Shown: one piece after another, positions 23,690 through 36,290 of the stretch | Layout of the letters: each line of letters opens with the position of its first letter | How positions within the stretch are numbered: position 1 is the first letter of the stretch | NCBI GenBank assembly: GCA_010909165.1 | Contig: MU008183.1 | Location: forward strand, 620,001 to 684,000 | Length of the DNA: 64,000 nt | From: Anthoceros angustus | Taxonomy: Eukaryota; Streptophyta; Anthocerotopsida; Anthocerotales; Anthocerotaceae | Reading direction: 5' to 3' | Position numbers and translations under genes: made by a program | The notes under the pieces: model-generated | Told to the model about the DNA's origin: nothing | The model's database searches: none | Seen by the model: only the letters and a program-made list of their open reading frames with translations

Positions 23690-24405
23690 TTGGTAGCTCG
23701 TCCGGATCGATGTGTCGAGGCACTGTGCGGTTGAGTGGCTGGAGTCGGCCATAATCGAGGTTAACGCCCCATTAGATCGTGATTAGTGAAACTAGTGTCA
23801 TGCATGTTTAAATTGGATACAAAATGTCGAGGGTATTTACAGCGTATTTGGCGAGGTTGGGTGAGCATGGAATTCAATGCACGAGGTGGATTGATGATGC
23901 ACCTGGATGGGGTGCAACAGGCGGAGACTTTTACTGGATGGGGTGCGCAGCGAGACTTTTAGACAGTGAAATCAAGGAGTGATGACATCTTGGTGATGGC
24001 CCGTGGCATATCATGAGGGATAGAGTAAAATACTCTTGTTTACTGTGGTTGGTTGGTAGCTCCGTCCGGATCAGTGTGTCAGGCATGCACTCGGGCGGTT
24101 GAGTGGCTAGGTCGAGCCACTTAATCGAGGTTAACAGCTAACCTTAGATCGTGATTAGTGAGCAAAGTGTATGCATGTTTAAATTGGATACAAAATGTCA
24201 CGGGTGTTGTCAGCGTGTTGAGGCGAGGTTGGGTGAGACATTTGGCAAGGGTGGATTGATCGATGCACGGATGGGGTGCTGAGGCGAGACTTTTGTACTG
24301 GATGGGGTGCAATAGAGGACTTTTAGACGAAGTGAAATCAAAGGGACGATGGCAGCCATGTGATGATGACATATCATGAGGGATAGAGTAAAATACTCTT
24401 GTTTA
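23690..24405. repeat. Tandem duplication, two copies of about 355 bp
   Basis: Copies start with ggttggtagctc near 23690 and 24051, and both end with agagtaaaatactcttgttta. The shared core is gcatgtttaaattggataca. Copies differ by many 1-6 base changes, several replacing or removing CTG/CAG (gcacctggatgg versus gcacggatgg). No coding potential is recognised. Confidence 0.85.
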
Positions 24406-24429
24406 CCCCTTGGTTGGTTGGCCTTAAAA

Positions 24430-24730
24430 GGCTACCTCCCTTGGGAGACTCATTCCTCTCCTTGGTATGGGCTTCTTAGCCTCCCTCTTGGCCTTGGACT
24501 TGGCTCCTTCGCCTCCTCTCCTTGGCCTTGGACTTGGGCTTCTGCCGCCTCCTCTCCTTGGCTTGGACTTGGGCTTCGCCTCCTCTCCAGAGCCTTGGAC
24601 TTGGGCTTCTTGCTTAAAGAGCTAGCGTCGCCTCGCCTAGCCCAGCGGCCTAGCATCGCCTAGCATCCTAGGGTAGCTTAGCATCGTCGCCTAGCGTCGC
24701 TGCGTCACTGGCATTGCTAGCGTCAGCATT
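24430..24730. repeat. Two adjacent short tandem repeats
   Basis: From about 24445 to 24610 a unit near ctccttggccttggacttgg recurs four to five times with variable spacers. From 24625 to 24725 the motif gcctagc or gcgtcgc recurs irregularly. Both look like simple-sequence expansions. Confidence 0.6.
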
Positions 24731-26008
24731 AAGCCTAACGCCTTGATATCTAGTGTACACGAGATCATAACATAACGGAGGAGGGAAGCTTTATGGCGTG
24801 CAAACACACTCTCTACAGGAAGGAGCCACCATTCGCCGGCGTGCTTTGGCCTCCTCACGACACCTTTGCATGTCACAGAGGACAGTATGATCAGGCTGTC
24901 CTCGATGGAGGATGCTATATATACTAGACCTTGGCGTGACATATTCTAAGGTATCCTATTGGCGTCGGTATGCCGGAAATATCCTGGAATCTTGTTGTAT
25001 GTCTGAGGAATATGCAGGCGTATTAGTTGGCCTTATCAGCAAGCTATTGTCACTGGGAATACGCTATAATATGCGGAATATGCCTATCATATTGCGGGCT
25101 TATCAACCCAGCTATTGCTAACCCGTGTTTAATTAACACTAATAAATGGCAATTAACATAGCGCCCCCGATTAGATTAATTAACACTAATTACTACAAGA
25201 TAAGTAATTAGATTAAGTTGGTTGTAATCGAACACTAGATGGACAAGTCTGGGAGATTAGTATCTGCTGACATGATAGTTGGCTTTCATTGTGCGTGGGC
25301 CATAGCTCTAGGGTTTATCCCGTTTTAGCGTGCCTTGCATTATCGTCATGCCGTGCCCTTTGCCCTGCCTTGACCTTTGGGCGTCGGGCCGTAATTATGG
25401 AGGAATACATATGGGACGATTTCATGATGTTCAGCCAGGATGATATGGAGAGTTGGCTCATAATTACATTGGAGAGGTATAAACTGCTAAGGGTAGGGAT
25501 TTCTTTTGCTTTGCTTAGAATCCGAGCCAACCATGAATGCCTAAGCATAAGGGTCCAGGCATTCATCAGGACACTCTGTGGCTACTAAGGGGAAGTGAGG
25601 ACTTTCACAAGATGCGAGGTAGTTAGAATTAATTACACATGTGGAAGGATGCCTTGGCCATCCTATAAAGACAATATTCTATTCTACACTGGGGAGTCGT
25701 ACAGCCACAGGCCAGGAGCTCGTGTTCAAATGACATGTCTTTGTCATTAGGCCATCCTCCAGGCATTAGAGTCAACACTCTCTTTGTGCATTTGTATTGA
25801 AGCATTATTTTCTGTACCAAAACGGAGCTCGTGTTCAAATGACATGTCTTGGTCATCGAGCCGTACATGGTTGGCGAGGGCGAGTTGGATCGAGGCATAA
25901 GAAAACGCATGATATTGTGGAGTAGCGAGGTGTGGCGCGACTTTGCTTGACCAGCGGGCGGGCACAATCCTGTCGTTGTAGGAAGTTTCCCCTTTTTCCC
26001 AAGACCAT
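24731..26008. other. No supported gene
   Basis: An AT-rich stretch with the repeated motif gattagattaattaacact near 25140-25220 and a partial direct repeat (gagctcgtgttcaaatgaca at about 25720 and 25826). Frames are short and unrecognised. Confidence 0.35.
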
Positions 26009-26285
26009 CCCTACTAGAAAAGGCGACCTATGTTACACTTTATGTTAAGATTTGGACCCCGGATGTAACACTTATGTTGCAATTTTGGGGTCATGTAACA
26101 CTTTTGGGCGCTTGTTACACTTTGGCTTGGAAACCAAAGGAGTGTTTGTTGCAACCATGTTGCAAGTGTGTTGCAATTTTGTTGAGATGAAGTGAGGCGC
26201 TTTTGTCCTCTCTCAAGATTGCAACACAGTTGCAACATATAAAGTGTTACAAGAAAAGTCTTGTAACACTTTTGGAGGCTTGACC
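26009..26285. mobile_element. CACTA-like terminal/subterminal repeat block
   Basis: The block opens with ctactagaaaaggcgacc, close to the CACTAC(T/A)AGAAA terminus of plant CACTA (En/Spm) transposons. It is filled with short motifs in both orientations: gtaacactt/gttacactt at least seven times and ttgcaac about six times. Dense subterminal repeats are typical of this superfamily. No transposase is recognised nearby. Confidence 0.4.
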
Positions 26286-26506
26286 GAACCTCCTCCCCAT
26301 CTACCTTCCTCCTTTACTACATTTACCATATAGAATACTTGGTTTCCTTATTACCTCGTATGAATACATATAAATAAATACATGTATGCATACACCTTCA
26401 TAGAATCTGCTGAAGGCGCCTGTCCGTGAATCGCTGTGGGTCTCGCACCTCGACCCTACGCCCGCTTACTGCCTTACGCTGCAGCTGGGCGTGAATACCG
26501 CTATAA

Positions 26507-26507
26507 N
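26507..26507. other. Ambiguous base (n)
   Basis: This is the only undetermined base in the window. It sits in ctataangccct next to a change in sequence character and may mark a weak assembly join. Confidence 0.9.
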
Positions 26508-26824
26508 GCCCTAGCGAGATATGTATTTGGGAGCATACCAAAAATGGGAGGCAACAACAAGAATGTCACGGTTGAATGGTGATATCGCATAAATAAAGAG
26601 GAATGTTAGTTGCCTTCCGCACGGACACGCAAAATAGACCCTTTTGGATTGGAAGGTGACTTGTGTTGAACTACATGCACCGAGCCTCACTTCCTTGTTC
26701 ATTGGTACGAACACACGGATGCGTATGAAGGGAGGTACGTGGAAGAATATTTAATCGGAGGGATGGCAAGCACTGGAGCAACTCGGGAGAGGGGCGAAGG
26801 CTATCCATCAAGAATATCCAACAA

Positions 26825-27000
26825 GTTTTTGTTCACCAAGCAGTCATCCTCTATTATGGGTTCAGCTTTCTCGGAAACATTTGTATGTGGATAAGAAGGC
26901 CATAAAAGATAAGTTAATTGCGAGGCTTTATTCAACCCGGAGTCAAAGTGCAACCGAGGGCGGCAAGAGGATGGTCATGATGCATAAGATGATGCACACT
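26825..27000 (+). mobile_element. Element fragment, inverted copy of 21480-21665
   Basis: See the matching minus-strand segment at 21480-21665. The sequence upstream (26510-26820) reads as broken protein-like frames on the plus strand and may belong to the same unidentified element. Confidence 0.5.
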
Positions 27001-27059
27001 ACAAGGAGGGGCTACCTTTACAAATGGGTCTAAGTTTAGTTAGAGGAAACTACAACACT

Positions 27060-27430
27060 CTTACTGACTCAAAGCCACGTAAGTTTTTGAACATTTACAA
27101 CAAGGGTTCCTAACTAATATGATGTGGCATGGATTTTACAAGGGTTTGTTGACATGGCATGTTGACACAATTTTACAAGATTTGTTGACATGGCATGTTG
27201 ACACACTAGCGGGGTTTGTTGACATGGCTTGCTCGTTGTACATGACGTTGTTAATTGTGCATAAACTCTTTTGATTTAGAAAACTATGGGGGTTATTTGT
27301 TAATAAAACTACATTTTGTTGAATTTATAATGACGTGGCATAAAGGATGTTGTAAAGCGGTACTTGTAAAAGGCGTTGTAAACCATGTTTGTTGTAGATG
27401 TGGTTGTAAATTGTGCAAGACTTGATGTCG
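27060..27430. repeat. Clustered short repeats tttgttgacatggcatgttgacaca and ttgtaaa
   Basis: The motif gttgacatggc(at/tt)g recurs four to five times between 27145 and 27230. The motif ttgtaaa or ttgtaca recurs to about 27415. The density resembles the subterminal region of a DNA transposon and could be the partner end of the 26009 block, which is not proven. Confidence 0.45.
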
Positions 27431-27839
27431 TCCAGCACCTAGCAGAGGCTCGCCCGGCGGTTGCATCGCGGCGCCCGGCTTCTGCGGCTCGCGGCGCCAC
27501 GGCCGGGAATTCGCACCTCGCGGTCTTGGGTCTCCCGGTCTCGTCTGTTCTTGACCCGTGGTGGGCGGCTACCTCCCTTGGCAGCGCGGCGGTGTAGGCA
27601 CCTAACATATATAGACACTTTCTTATTTCTAAAATCACCAAAACCCAAGGACTCTATCTCGACCTACCTATCAAAATTCGAAAAACCTAAGGTTCAAAAA
27701 ACAAATTATTATCCCAAGGGCCAAGGACCATTCTCGTATAAAAGACCTTACCAGGCGATTCTCAAAGCACTCTGCTATACAAACACTCTTAAAACAAAAA
27801 AAATCGTGCATCCCGACACTTCAGAGAGGGGCTAGTGTA

Positions 27840-29760
27840 TATGTGGTCTTCCACATTTACTCAAAGGTGGTCGGGAATGGAAGTGGATAGAAGAATGTAC
27901 AAAGGCTTTTGCAATGTTGAAAACAGCTCTTACTATGGCACTCGTGTTAGCCCATCCTGACACTGAAAAAACATTTGTAGTTGCAACAGATGCTAGTGAT
28001 ACGGCTGTTGGAGCAGTGCTGCCGCAGGATTGTGGACAGGGCATGCAGCCAATAGCTTTTTTCAGTAGAAAATTAAAGGATACTAAGTTGAACTATTCGG
28101 TACATGAGAAAGAAGCTCTAGCTCAGGTGTTGGCATTAAACCATTGGAGATGTTATCTTGAAGGACCCCTGTTCACTTTGGAAACAGATCACAGCCCCTC
28201 GAAGTACCTGTAGACTCAACCTCACTTATCTCGTAAGTAGGCCCGATGGTTAGAGTTTTTTCAGCAATTCCATTTTCAGGTGAAGTGTCAAGCTGGAAAG
28301 GATAATCGGGTGGCAGATGCATTGAGTAGGGTGTTGTTAACATTTGTTACTAACTCCGGACTGTCAACAGAATGGTTGAATGAAATTAAGCAAGCATTGC
28401 AGGTCGATCAAGAGGTGTGGCGGCAGAATGGTTCAGCGACTTGGAATCGAGTTGCTCTTTGAATGGGCGAATGTACATTCCTCATCGCCTTCATTTCACG
28501 AGCCATTCATTGGTGGGCACATACTGATGCAGTCTGCTTGGACATCAAGGTCGGGGTAAAGCGTTGGATTTGGCTCGTCGACATTATGGTAGCCAGGTGC
28601 GTTCGGGATGTCTGAGAGTTTGTTCGTCGTGTGATGTTTGCCAGCGTGTGAAAATCTCTGTGAGCATCACACTGGTTGTTACACCCTTGCCATACCAACT
28701 CCTTGGGAATGTATTCATATGGATTTTATGCGGATTGCCTCGAGCATGAGGGGCACAATCACGTTATTGGTATGTGTCGACAGGTTCACTAAGGCAGTTG
28801 TCTTGATACCTAGCGGATACTGCCAATGGCTGCTGAATTATATATAGAATATGTGTACAGCGGTTTGGGTTGCCGCGTGTAATCGTGAGTGATCGAGATC
28901 CTCGGTTTCTATCTCGGTTTTGGACTGAACTTCATCGGGGATTGGGAACTCAGTTGTTGTATTCCACGGCATATCATCCACAAACGGATGGCTTAGCAGA
29001 AAAAATGAATCAAGTTGTGGAGACAACCCTTCGAGCTTATGTCCATACTCGTCAACAGCGGTGGGATCAGCATTTGGCTTTAGTGGAGTTTGCACATAAT
29101 GCTAAGCATGCTTCATCGGGTTTTTCTCCCTTTTATTTGTCAGATGGTCGTCATCCACTTCCATCTTTTGTCAGTCTCGATGCATACACAATTACATGCC
29201 CCTCAGCCATCGATTTTCCGCACAACATGCTTATAGAATTGTCAGCGCCGCTTCATATGGTCAGAGTCTCAAAATCGATGTAAGCAAAGGTTGATCGCCA
29301 TTGATGCCCCGCCCGCCTTCCTCAACAATGGGTTTTATTATCCAATCCGGAATTTACCAATTGCATATGGTGTTCAAGCTTTCTCAAGGGCTGGCCCTTT
29401 TCGTGTTCTTCATTCCGTTGGTCCGTGATCTTATCAACTCCAACTTCGATACTTGTGTATTCATCCTCGTGTTCCATGTCTCTCTTCTTAAGCCCTACTA
29501 TGGCGACTCCCCGTTCAACCCCTATTTTGATTGATGATCATCCTCGAGTATGAGGTTCAAGAGATTTTGGGTCATCGGCCGTGTGTCATCTTCAATTTTG
29601 GTTTGTTGGACCGGGTATCCTTTGTCGGATGCCACTTGGGAACCTCTTGCTCACCTTACCCATTCCTCGCCTTCTCTCGACTTTATATCAATCAATATCC
29701 CTGAACTTCGTCAAGTTTCTCTTTGGGAGCAACAGAATCATGACGAGGACGTGGTTAGGA
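27840..29760 (+). mobile_element. Ty3/gypsy chromodomain retrotransposon pol relic (RNase H, integrase, chromodomain)
   Basis: Plus-strand frames give the RT/RNase H junction (FVVATDASDTAVGAVLPQDC, PIAFFSRKL, NYSVHEKEALA) and the RNase H end (VKCQAGKDNRVADALSR). Next come an integrase zinc-finger remnant (CSSCDVCQRVK), core (HMDFMRI, LLVCVDRFTKAVVLIP, PRVIVSDRDPRFLSRFW, STAYHPQTDGLAEKMNQ) and a C-terminal chromodomain (FLVRW-like CWTGYPLSDATWEP). The order is canonical for chromoviruses. Internal stops (for example after SPSKYL at 28213) and frameshifts inactivate it. The gag, protease and RT catalytic part are missing on the left, and LTRs were not found. This is the best-preserved TE protein sequence in the left half. 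Confidence 0.85.
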
Positions 29761-30774
29761 TTAAGAAGGCACGCATGAGTTGTAAACTGGCGACGAGGAC
29801 GCCAGGTTAGATCGTGCACTTAAGAAGGCGCGCATGCCAAGGATCGAACAAGGTGTGAGAAGGCATGCCGTAGGGATGTGGGAGAGGTGGAAGTGAACCG
29901 TGGTTTAGTTCTAGTTATAGTAGTTACTAAACCTACCAAGTGTAAGGGTATAAACGATAAGAAATGAAGGTGGCAAGGCCCTCGTGTTGGACTTGCTGCA
30001 CCATCCTCCAAAGCGCGAACTAACCCCAGCAAATATTGTAAGCATTATTGCATCAAACGCTCCAGTGAAGAATCCATCGACCGCTAAGCTTTCTTTTAGA
30101 AGACCCGTGGAAGCACACTGCTATGAATCGCAGATGTGCACTCAGCTCTGCCTTGCTCACCAAAGGATGCCTCTTTGTAGATAGACATGTGCGCTCTCCT
30201 CGGTTGCGCTACTTACGCATCCGCATGACCATCCCCTGCGGTTTCCACCCTTCACACTCGCCATAGGTATTCTTGCTAGAATCAGGTGATGACTCAGAGG
30301 ACATATTTAAACCAGCAGCCGTGTAGTAACATCGCAAGTTTATGCATGTGTAGATATGCGGAGCATACTTAACAGAAAGTAATTTAGGCGACCGTCAGTA
30401 CCGGGATCGGGTTTCGTTTATTTTAAACATAAACCATTCCAATCGTCGTCCGGTTTGGGAGATTTTGTAGCTCCCAGCTCATCCGCATACATGGCGGGAC
30501 ATGACATAACTGGGTGGCGGGACATGACATAAGCTGTTCACATAGAGCACCGGAGACCGGAGGAAGTCGGTGGCGCGGCTTCTTCGGGGCGCTTGCCGGC
30601 ATAACTCTGTAGAGATATTTGACGTTTGCTCAGCCCAAGTTGGCAATGCAAGTTTTACAACGTATCTAGATGTCCTTCGGCACATCTCACAAATTGGCAC
30701 GATAGGCCCGTGGGCTTTGTTACAATATACACGCACAAATTGAGAAATGGTGCAAAGGTGAAGGGGAGGAGAGC
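29761..30774. other. Boundary between repeat-rich and gene-rich halves; no gene
   Basis: Contains the end of the gypsy relic (duplicated phrase aagaaggcacgcatg / aagaaggcgcgcatg at 29763 and 29823) and the probable 3' UTR of the DMP gene on the minus strand. There is a partial repeat catgacataa(c/g)tgg at 30489-30533. No further gene is seen. Confidence 0.4.
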
Positions 30775-31584
30775 TCAATCGTCGCCATCCAAAACATCTA
30801 ACACTTTGGCGACCTCTTCTTGCACATCTAGCGGCGGAGGTTCCGCCTGGAACTGATGGAGGCCGTCCACTCGAACCTCTACGTACGTTTCCCCGACGAC
30901 AAGAAATCCGATGCCTCTGCGCTTGGTGGGGAAAAGCATGAAGATGATCCCGAACAAGAAGCCGCAGATGGTCGGCATCAGGGAACCTAGCACGTCCGGC
31001 ACCACACCGGGGTAGAGGCAGTAGCGCAGGTTTCTGTCGAAGAGAGATAGCGCCAGAAACACAGTCAAGGAGAGGAGAGCGTGGACGACGTCCGCCCAGG
31101 TGAGCATGTACTCCTTCCGCATGAGCAGGCCGTCTTCGAGGTGCGGCGTCCACAGGCCCCAGAGCGTGATGAAGCCGTGGTGAGGCTGGCCGTTGGACGC
31201 CGTGAAGCTGTCTGTGAAGGCGGCGATGACGCACAGGACGGAGCAGATGCAGAGTAAGACGATGGACAGGATTTGCCGCGCTATGGAGTCGGTGCAGTTG
31301 CCGCCGTTGGTGATGATCGGGCTTAGGATTTGGAAGAGGAGGAAGACGGCGGTAGGGAGGAGGTTGGAGAGGTGGGACGCCGTCCTAAGAGCCGCTGTGA
31401 GGAGGAAGAGGAGAGTGGATTGCTTGTGCTGGACTGCCACTGCCGTGACGGAGTCGGCGGATGTGTCGATGGAGGTTCTTGATATTTTGAGAGTGGCGCT
31501 CGGAGTGAGTAACGGCGTGCGCAGACTGGAGGACTTGAGGACTGGTCTGTCTAGGAGCGGCTGTTTCTCGGATGCCTTCGCCAT
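30775..31584 (-). CDS. DMP (DUF679) membrane protein, 269 aa
   Basis: Single-exon gene with ATG at 31584. The N-terminal ~55 residues are Ser/Thr-rich and polar (MAKASEKQPLLDRPVL). The core then has four hydrophobic segments at about residues 73-92, 105-124, 163-183 and 199-219. Conserved DMP features are visible: LSNLLPTAVFLLFQILSPI, CTDSIARQ, CVIAAFTDSF, the linker GFITLWGLWT, WADVVHALLSLTVF, and LPTICGFLFGIIFMLFPTKR-like LMPTICGFLFGIIFMLFP followed by RRGIGF. In Arabidopsis the family comprises small endomembrane/plasma-membrane proteins linked to senescence, membrane remodelling and, for DMP8/9, gamete fusion. Which role applies here cannot be told from sequence. The ATG was chosen because upstream in-frame sequence is non-homologous leader. 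The C-terminus (VAKVLDVLDGDD) is acidic. Confidence 0.92.
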   Translation of the reverse strand: MAKASEKQPLLDRPVLKSSSLRTPLLTPSATLKISRTSIDTSADSVTAVAVQHKQSTLLFLLTAALRTASHLSNLLPTAVFLLFQILSPIITNGGNCTDSIARQILSIVLLCICSVLCVIAAFTDSFTASNGQPHHGFITLWGLWTPHLEDGLLMRKEYMLTWADVVHALLSLTVFLALSLFDRNLRYCLYPGVVPDVLGSLMPTICGFLFGIIFMLFPTKRRGIGFLVVGETYVEVRVDGLHQFQAEPPPLDVQEEVAKVLDVLDGDD

Positions 31585-33412
<1,828 letters not shown>

Positions 33413-33580
33413 CTCGGCTGAGAGCTCGGACGAGAAGAGCAGGTGCTGGGGCGACGCAACGACGGGAGCTCGAGGGTTCGAAGACAGAAAGTGCTCGTAA
33501 CTGGGCGGACGAACTCAAAAAGTGCAAACGCAGAAAAAGAAAAACTGATACCGATGAGTTACAACTGGAAGCTAGTTCTC

Positions 33581-33588
33581 TTTTTATA
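33581..33588 (-). promoter_or_regulatory. TATA box of H3.3
   Basis: On the minus strand the sequence reads TATAAAAA within ggctataaaaagagaac. This is about 170 nt upstream of the predicted leader donor, placing transcription start near 33555. No other good TATA lies between it and the gene. Confidence 0.6.
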
Positions 33589-33599
33589 GCCACGACATA

Positions 33600-36290
33600 G
33601 CCGCGGTTTGTATCTCGCTATTCGTGGCCCTCGGATGTCTCTGATCAGCCCTTGATCGACGGTGAAAATGTCTCCACCGTAGTTTCAAATCTGCCGTCAC
33701 ATTTTAAGAAGTCTTTGGTGTGCCCAATACGTAACGCCCATTTAAGTAGGTAGCTAAAGGTAGGTAGGTCTACAATTATTTTGTTTATTCGTTTGATAGC
33801 GATGCAGGTACTGGACAAGGAATTCAAATATGTACCTAGTCAGAACACAGCTTCCTTGCCAGATGACCATGTCCCTGGTGAAGAGTCCGAGCTTTGATCT
33901 CTCCATAGTCCGATCAGGTTGTTTGAGTCTCAGGATATTTCTGATTCCCAACCAAAAACTCATACACCCTAAGGTGTCTGACCACGAGCATTGTCCTGGG
34001 AGCATGTTCTTCATCCAGCCCCACTGTTACAATGAAGGCCTGGCGTCCCTTCACCATTTTGCCCCATCTTTTTGAAAAATATCCAGGGGATTGTGGAAAA
34101 CTGGAGCATCAGGCAGTAGAGTCACTGTCACGCTGGTGGGTGTAACGACAAAAGCTTGGAACTCCTGTTGCCCCCTCTAAGCATGTAACTTCCTTCCCAG
34201 ATGCGAAGCAGCCATAATTCAACATGCCTGGAGGAGGCACACAAATATGCGTTTTGCAGGCATGTCTTCACTGGAATATGTGCAAGCCTGCTTTCCTCGT
34301 GCATAGCTCTGCAAAGGTGAATGACTTCCTGCCGTATGCCCTGCTGAGAATACCCTAGTGTAATGGCATTCTACCCCGCTGCATTCTTTTCAGCATGTAC
34401 ATCAAACAGGTCCTGAGCATCCTCTAGGCTGCTACAGTTGGCAGACATGTTTACCAATCAGTTAGCTACAACAAAATCAGCCTGAAGGCCTTCGCTCTCC
34501 AATCTGTGCGCAAAGCTGCTTGCCCTCTGCCCTGGAACGTGCACGTGCCAAGGTGCAGGCATACAAATGTCACATCATGAGTGCAGCAATGCCGTCTTCG
34601 TCTTACATAGAACCGTGAAGACGTAGGATCCCCTACCCCAATCCCTGCTGACACATCGCTACCAGATCAGTCCATGGCACTGAGGAAGCCTGTCCAACAC
34701 ATTTGAGCAGCTTCCAAGCAGCTACACATGGCATACATCGTTACCAAACTGTTGGCTTAAACCACATCAGCGTAGAGTCGTCAGTATCCAAGTCCGTGCA
34801 AGAAGCTGCTTGCCCCTCGCTAAAGCCAATGAATCCACGCCTGCAGATGCATGGAGGAGGCATATGCATCTCACATCATGAGGCTTGCACAGCACCGTGA
34901 AGACGAAGAGCTTCCTCACCGCTGCAACGCTTGGAAAGTCCTACCATCATGGCTCACTCAACACATCTTACTGACAGAGCCTAAACACTTCCTGAGCATC
35001 AACCAAGCCGCCAAACTTTACATCCATTACTATCACTCCAAAGACTTAAGGGCTTCATAAACCAGCAAAGACCGAAACCAGTCCCTTCCTTCAATCTGAA
35101 GATCCAGGATTTCAGCAACCAGGATCTGCGATTGATGTGAATCCCAGAACTCGCAACTCCAGGGATCCCCTTCCGCCAAGGTGGACCAGTGCTGAACTCA
35201 GCTGAGGCAGGGATTCACAACAACACAGGATCCTGATCCCAGAGACCGCAACTCCTGTGACCCTGTTCGCCAAATCTGCCCCTCTCACACACAGCTTGCT
35301 CAACGTCACAGCAAGCCACTCGCAAGTACGTTGCCTCTGAGTAGGTTCTCATCACAACGACTCCCCACCTCGTTTCCTTTTGTTCCAAATGTGGTCTATC
35401 GTGAATACGTCATGTGAGCGTTACACTGATCACAAATTCAATCTTTATTATTAGCATCATCTTTCTATCACATCTGGTTGGTGGATATTGCACATCTAGC
35501 ATCATCTCATCGATGGATGGACACACTCTTTGTATGTACATACTCTTTTCAAACCCTAGAGCTTCAACGTCACCTGACGCCTCTCTCATGAGACGTCACG
35601 ATTCCTGGTGTGGATCAAAGCGTGTTGCGTAGTTGCGTAAAACTCTCTCAATCGTTTAAGACTAAAATGGACTGAAAATTATAAGTTCCCTTAATGGCGC
35701 GAGCCGCGCACAAAGCAACGTAGCAGAGCGAGTTTACTGACGCATTAAACGCGAATGACAAAACGCCGTGCACTGAGACTTTGTGCATAAGAAAGACAGC
35801 GGAATGCCGGTCCGTGGAGACGGACTGACGGAGTGGCGAGCAATGGCGGCATCCGAGGACCAGAAGTGCAGAATCGGCTTTTAAAAGACACGACAGGCGG
35901 GCCTGTAACGTGAGCCCAGGTGTTGCAATGCGGGGCCGGCACTTCATGGATGGCGCGAGCCACAGAGCACGGTCCTCTCCACCTCCCGCCACAAGCCTCT
36001 GCTCCGCCTCCTCCCGTGATGAATCCACCTCTGCTTCGCGCCCTTACTGCTCCACGCTAGTGCGCACCAGCTCAGCTCACCAGTCAGCACAGCACCGACA
36101 GAGCGAGGCTGAGAGTCGATGCCGTCTCCAGCCGCGCGCGCAAGAATGCGGTCGCCGGCCACGCCCGCCTCTCCCTTCACCTAAAGAGCACGATGAGGCC
36201 CAGCCGCAGTGCCACATGATCGCAACCTCCCGCGGCCAGCGCCGGCCAAGAAACGAGCTCACCAAGCCGCGCTTAGGTTTCCGGGGGACG
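33600..36290. other. Intergenic, no supported gene
   Basis: Low coding potential. Weakly repeated phrases such as gcatatgcatctcacatcatgagg (34860) and gcatacaaatgtcacatcatgag (34557) indicate old local duplications. The 35.9-36.29 kb part probably includes the thaumatin-like promoter and 5' UTR, but no clear TATA box is seen. Confidence 0.4.

Noticed and set aside
24376-24663. A Leu/Ser/Pro-rich frame in the 24.4 kb minisatellite
   Set aside because: It is entirely repeat-derived, with no unique sequence on either side.
33754-34014. Minus-strand frame at 33.8-34.0 kb as a gene
   Set aside because: It has no domain, no splice-compatible neighbours and mixed composition. It is treated as intergenic.
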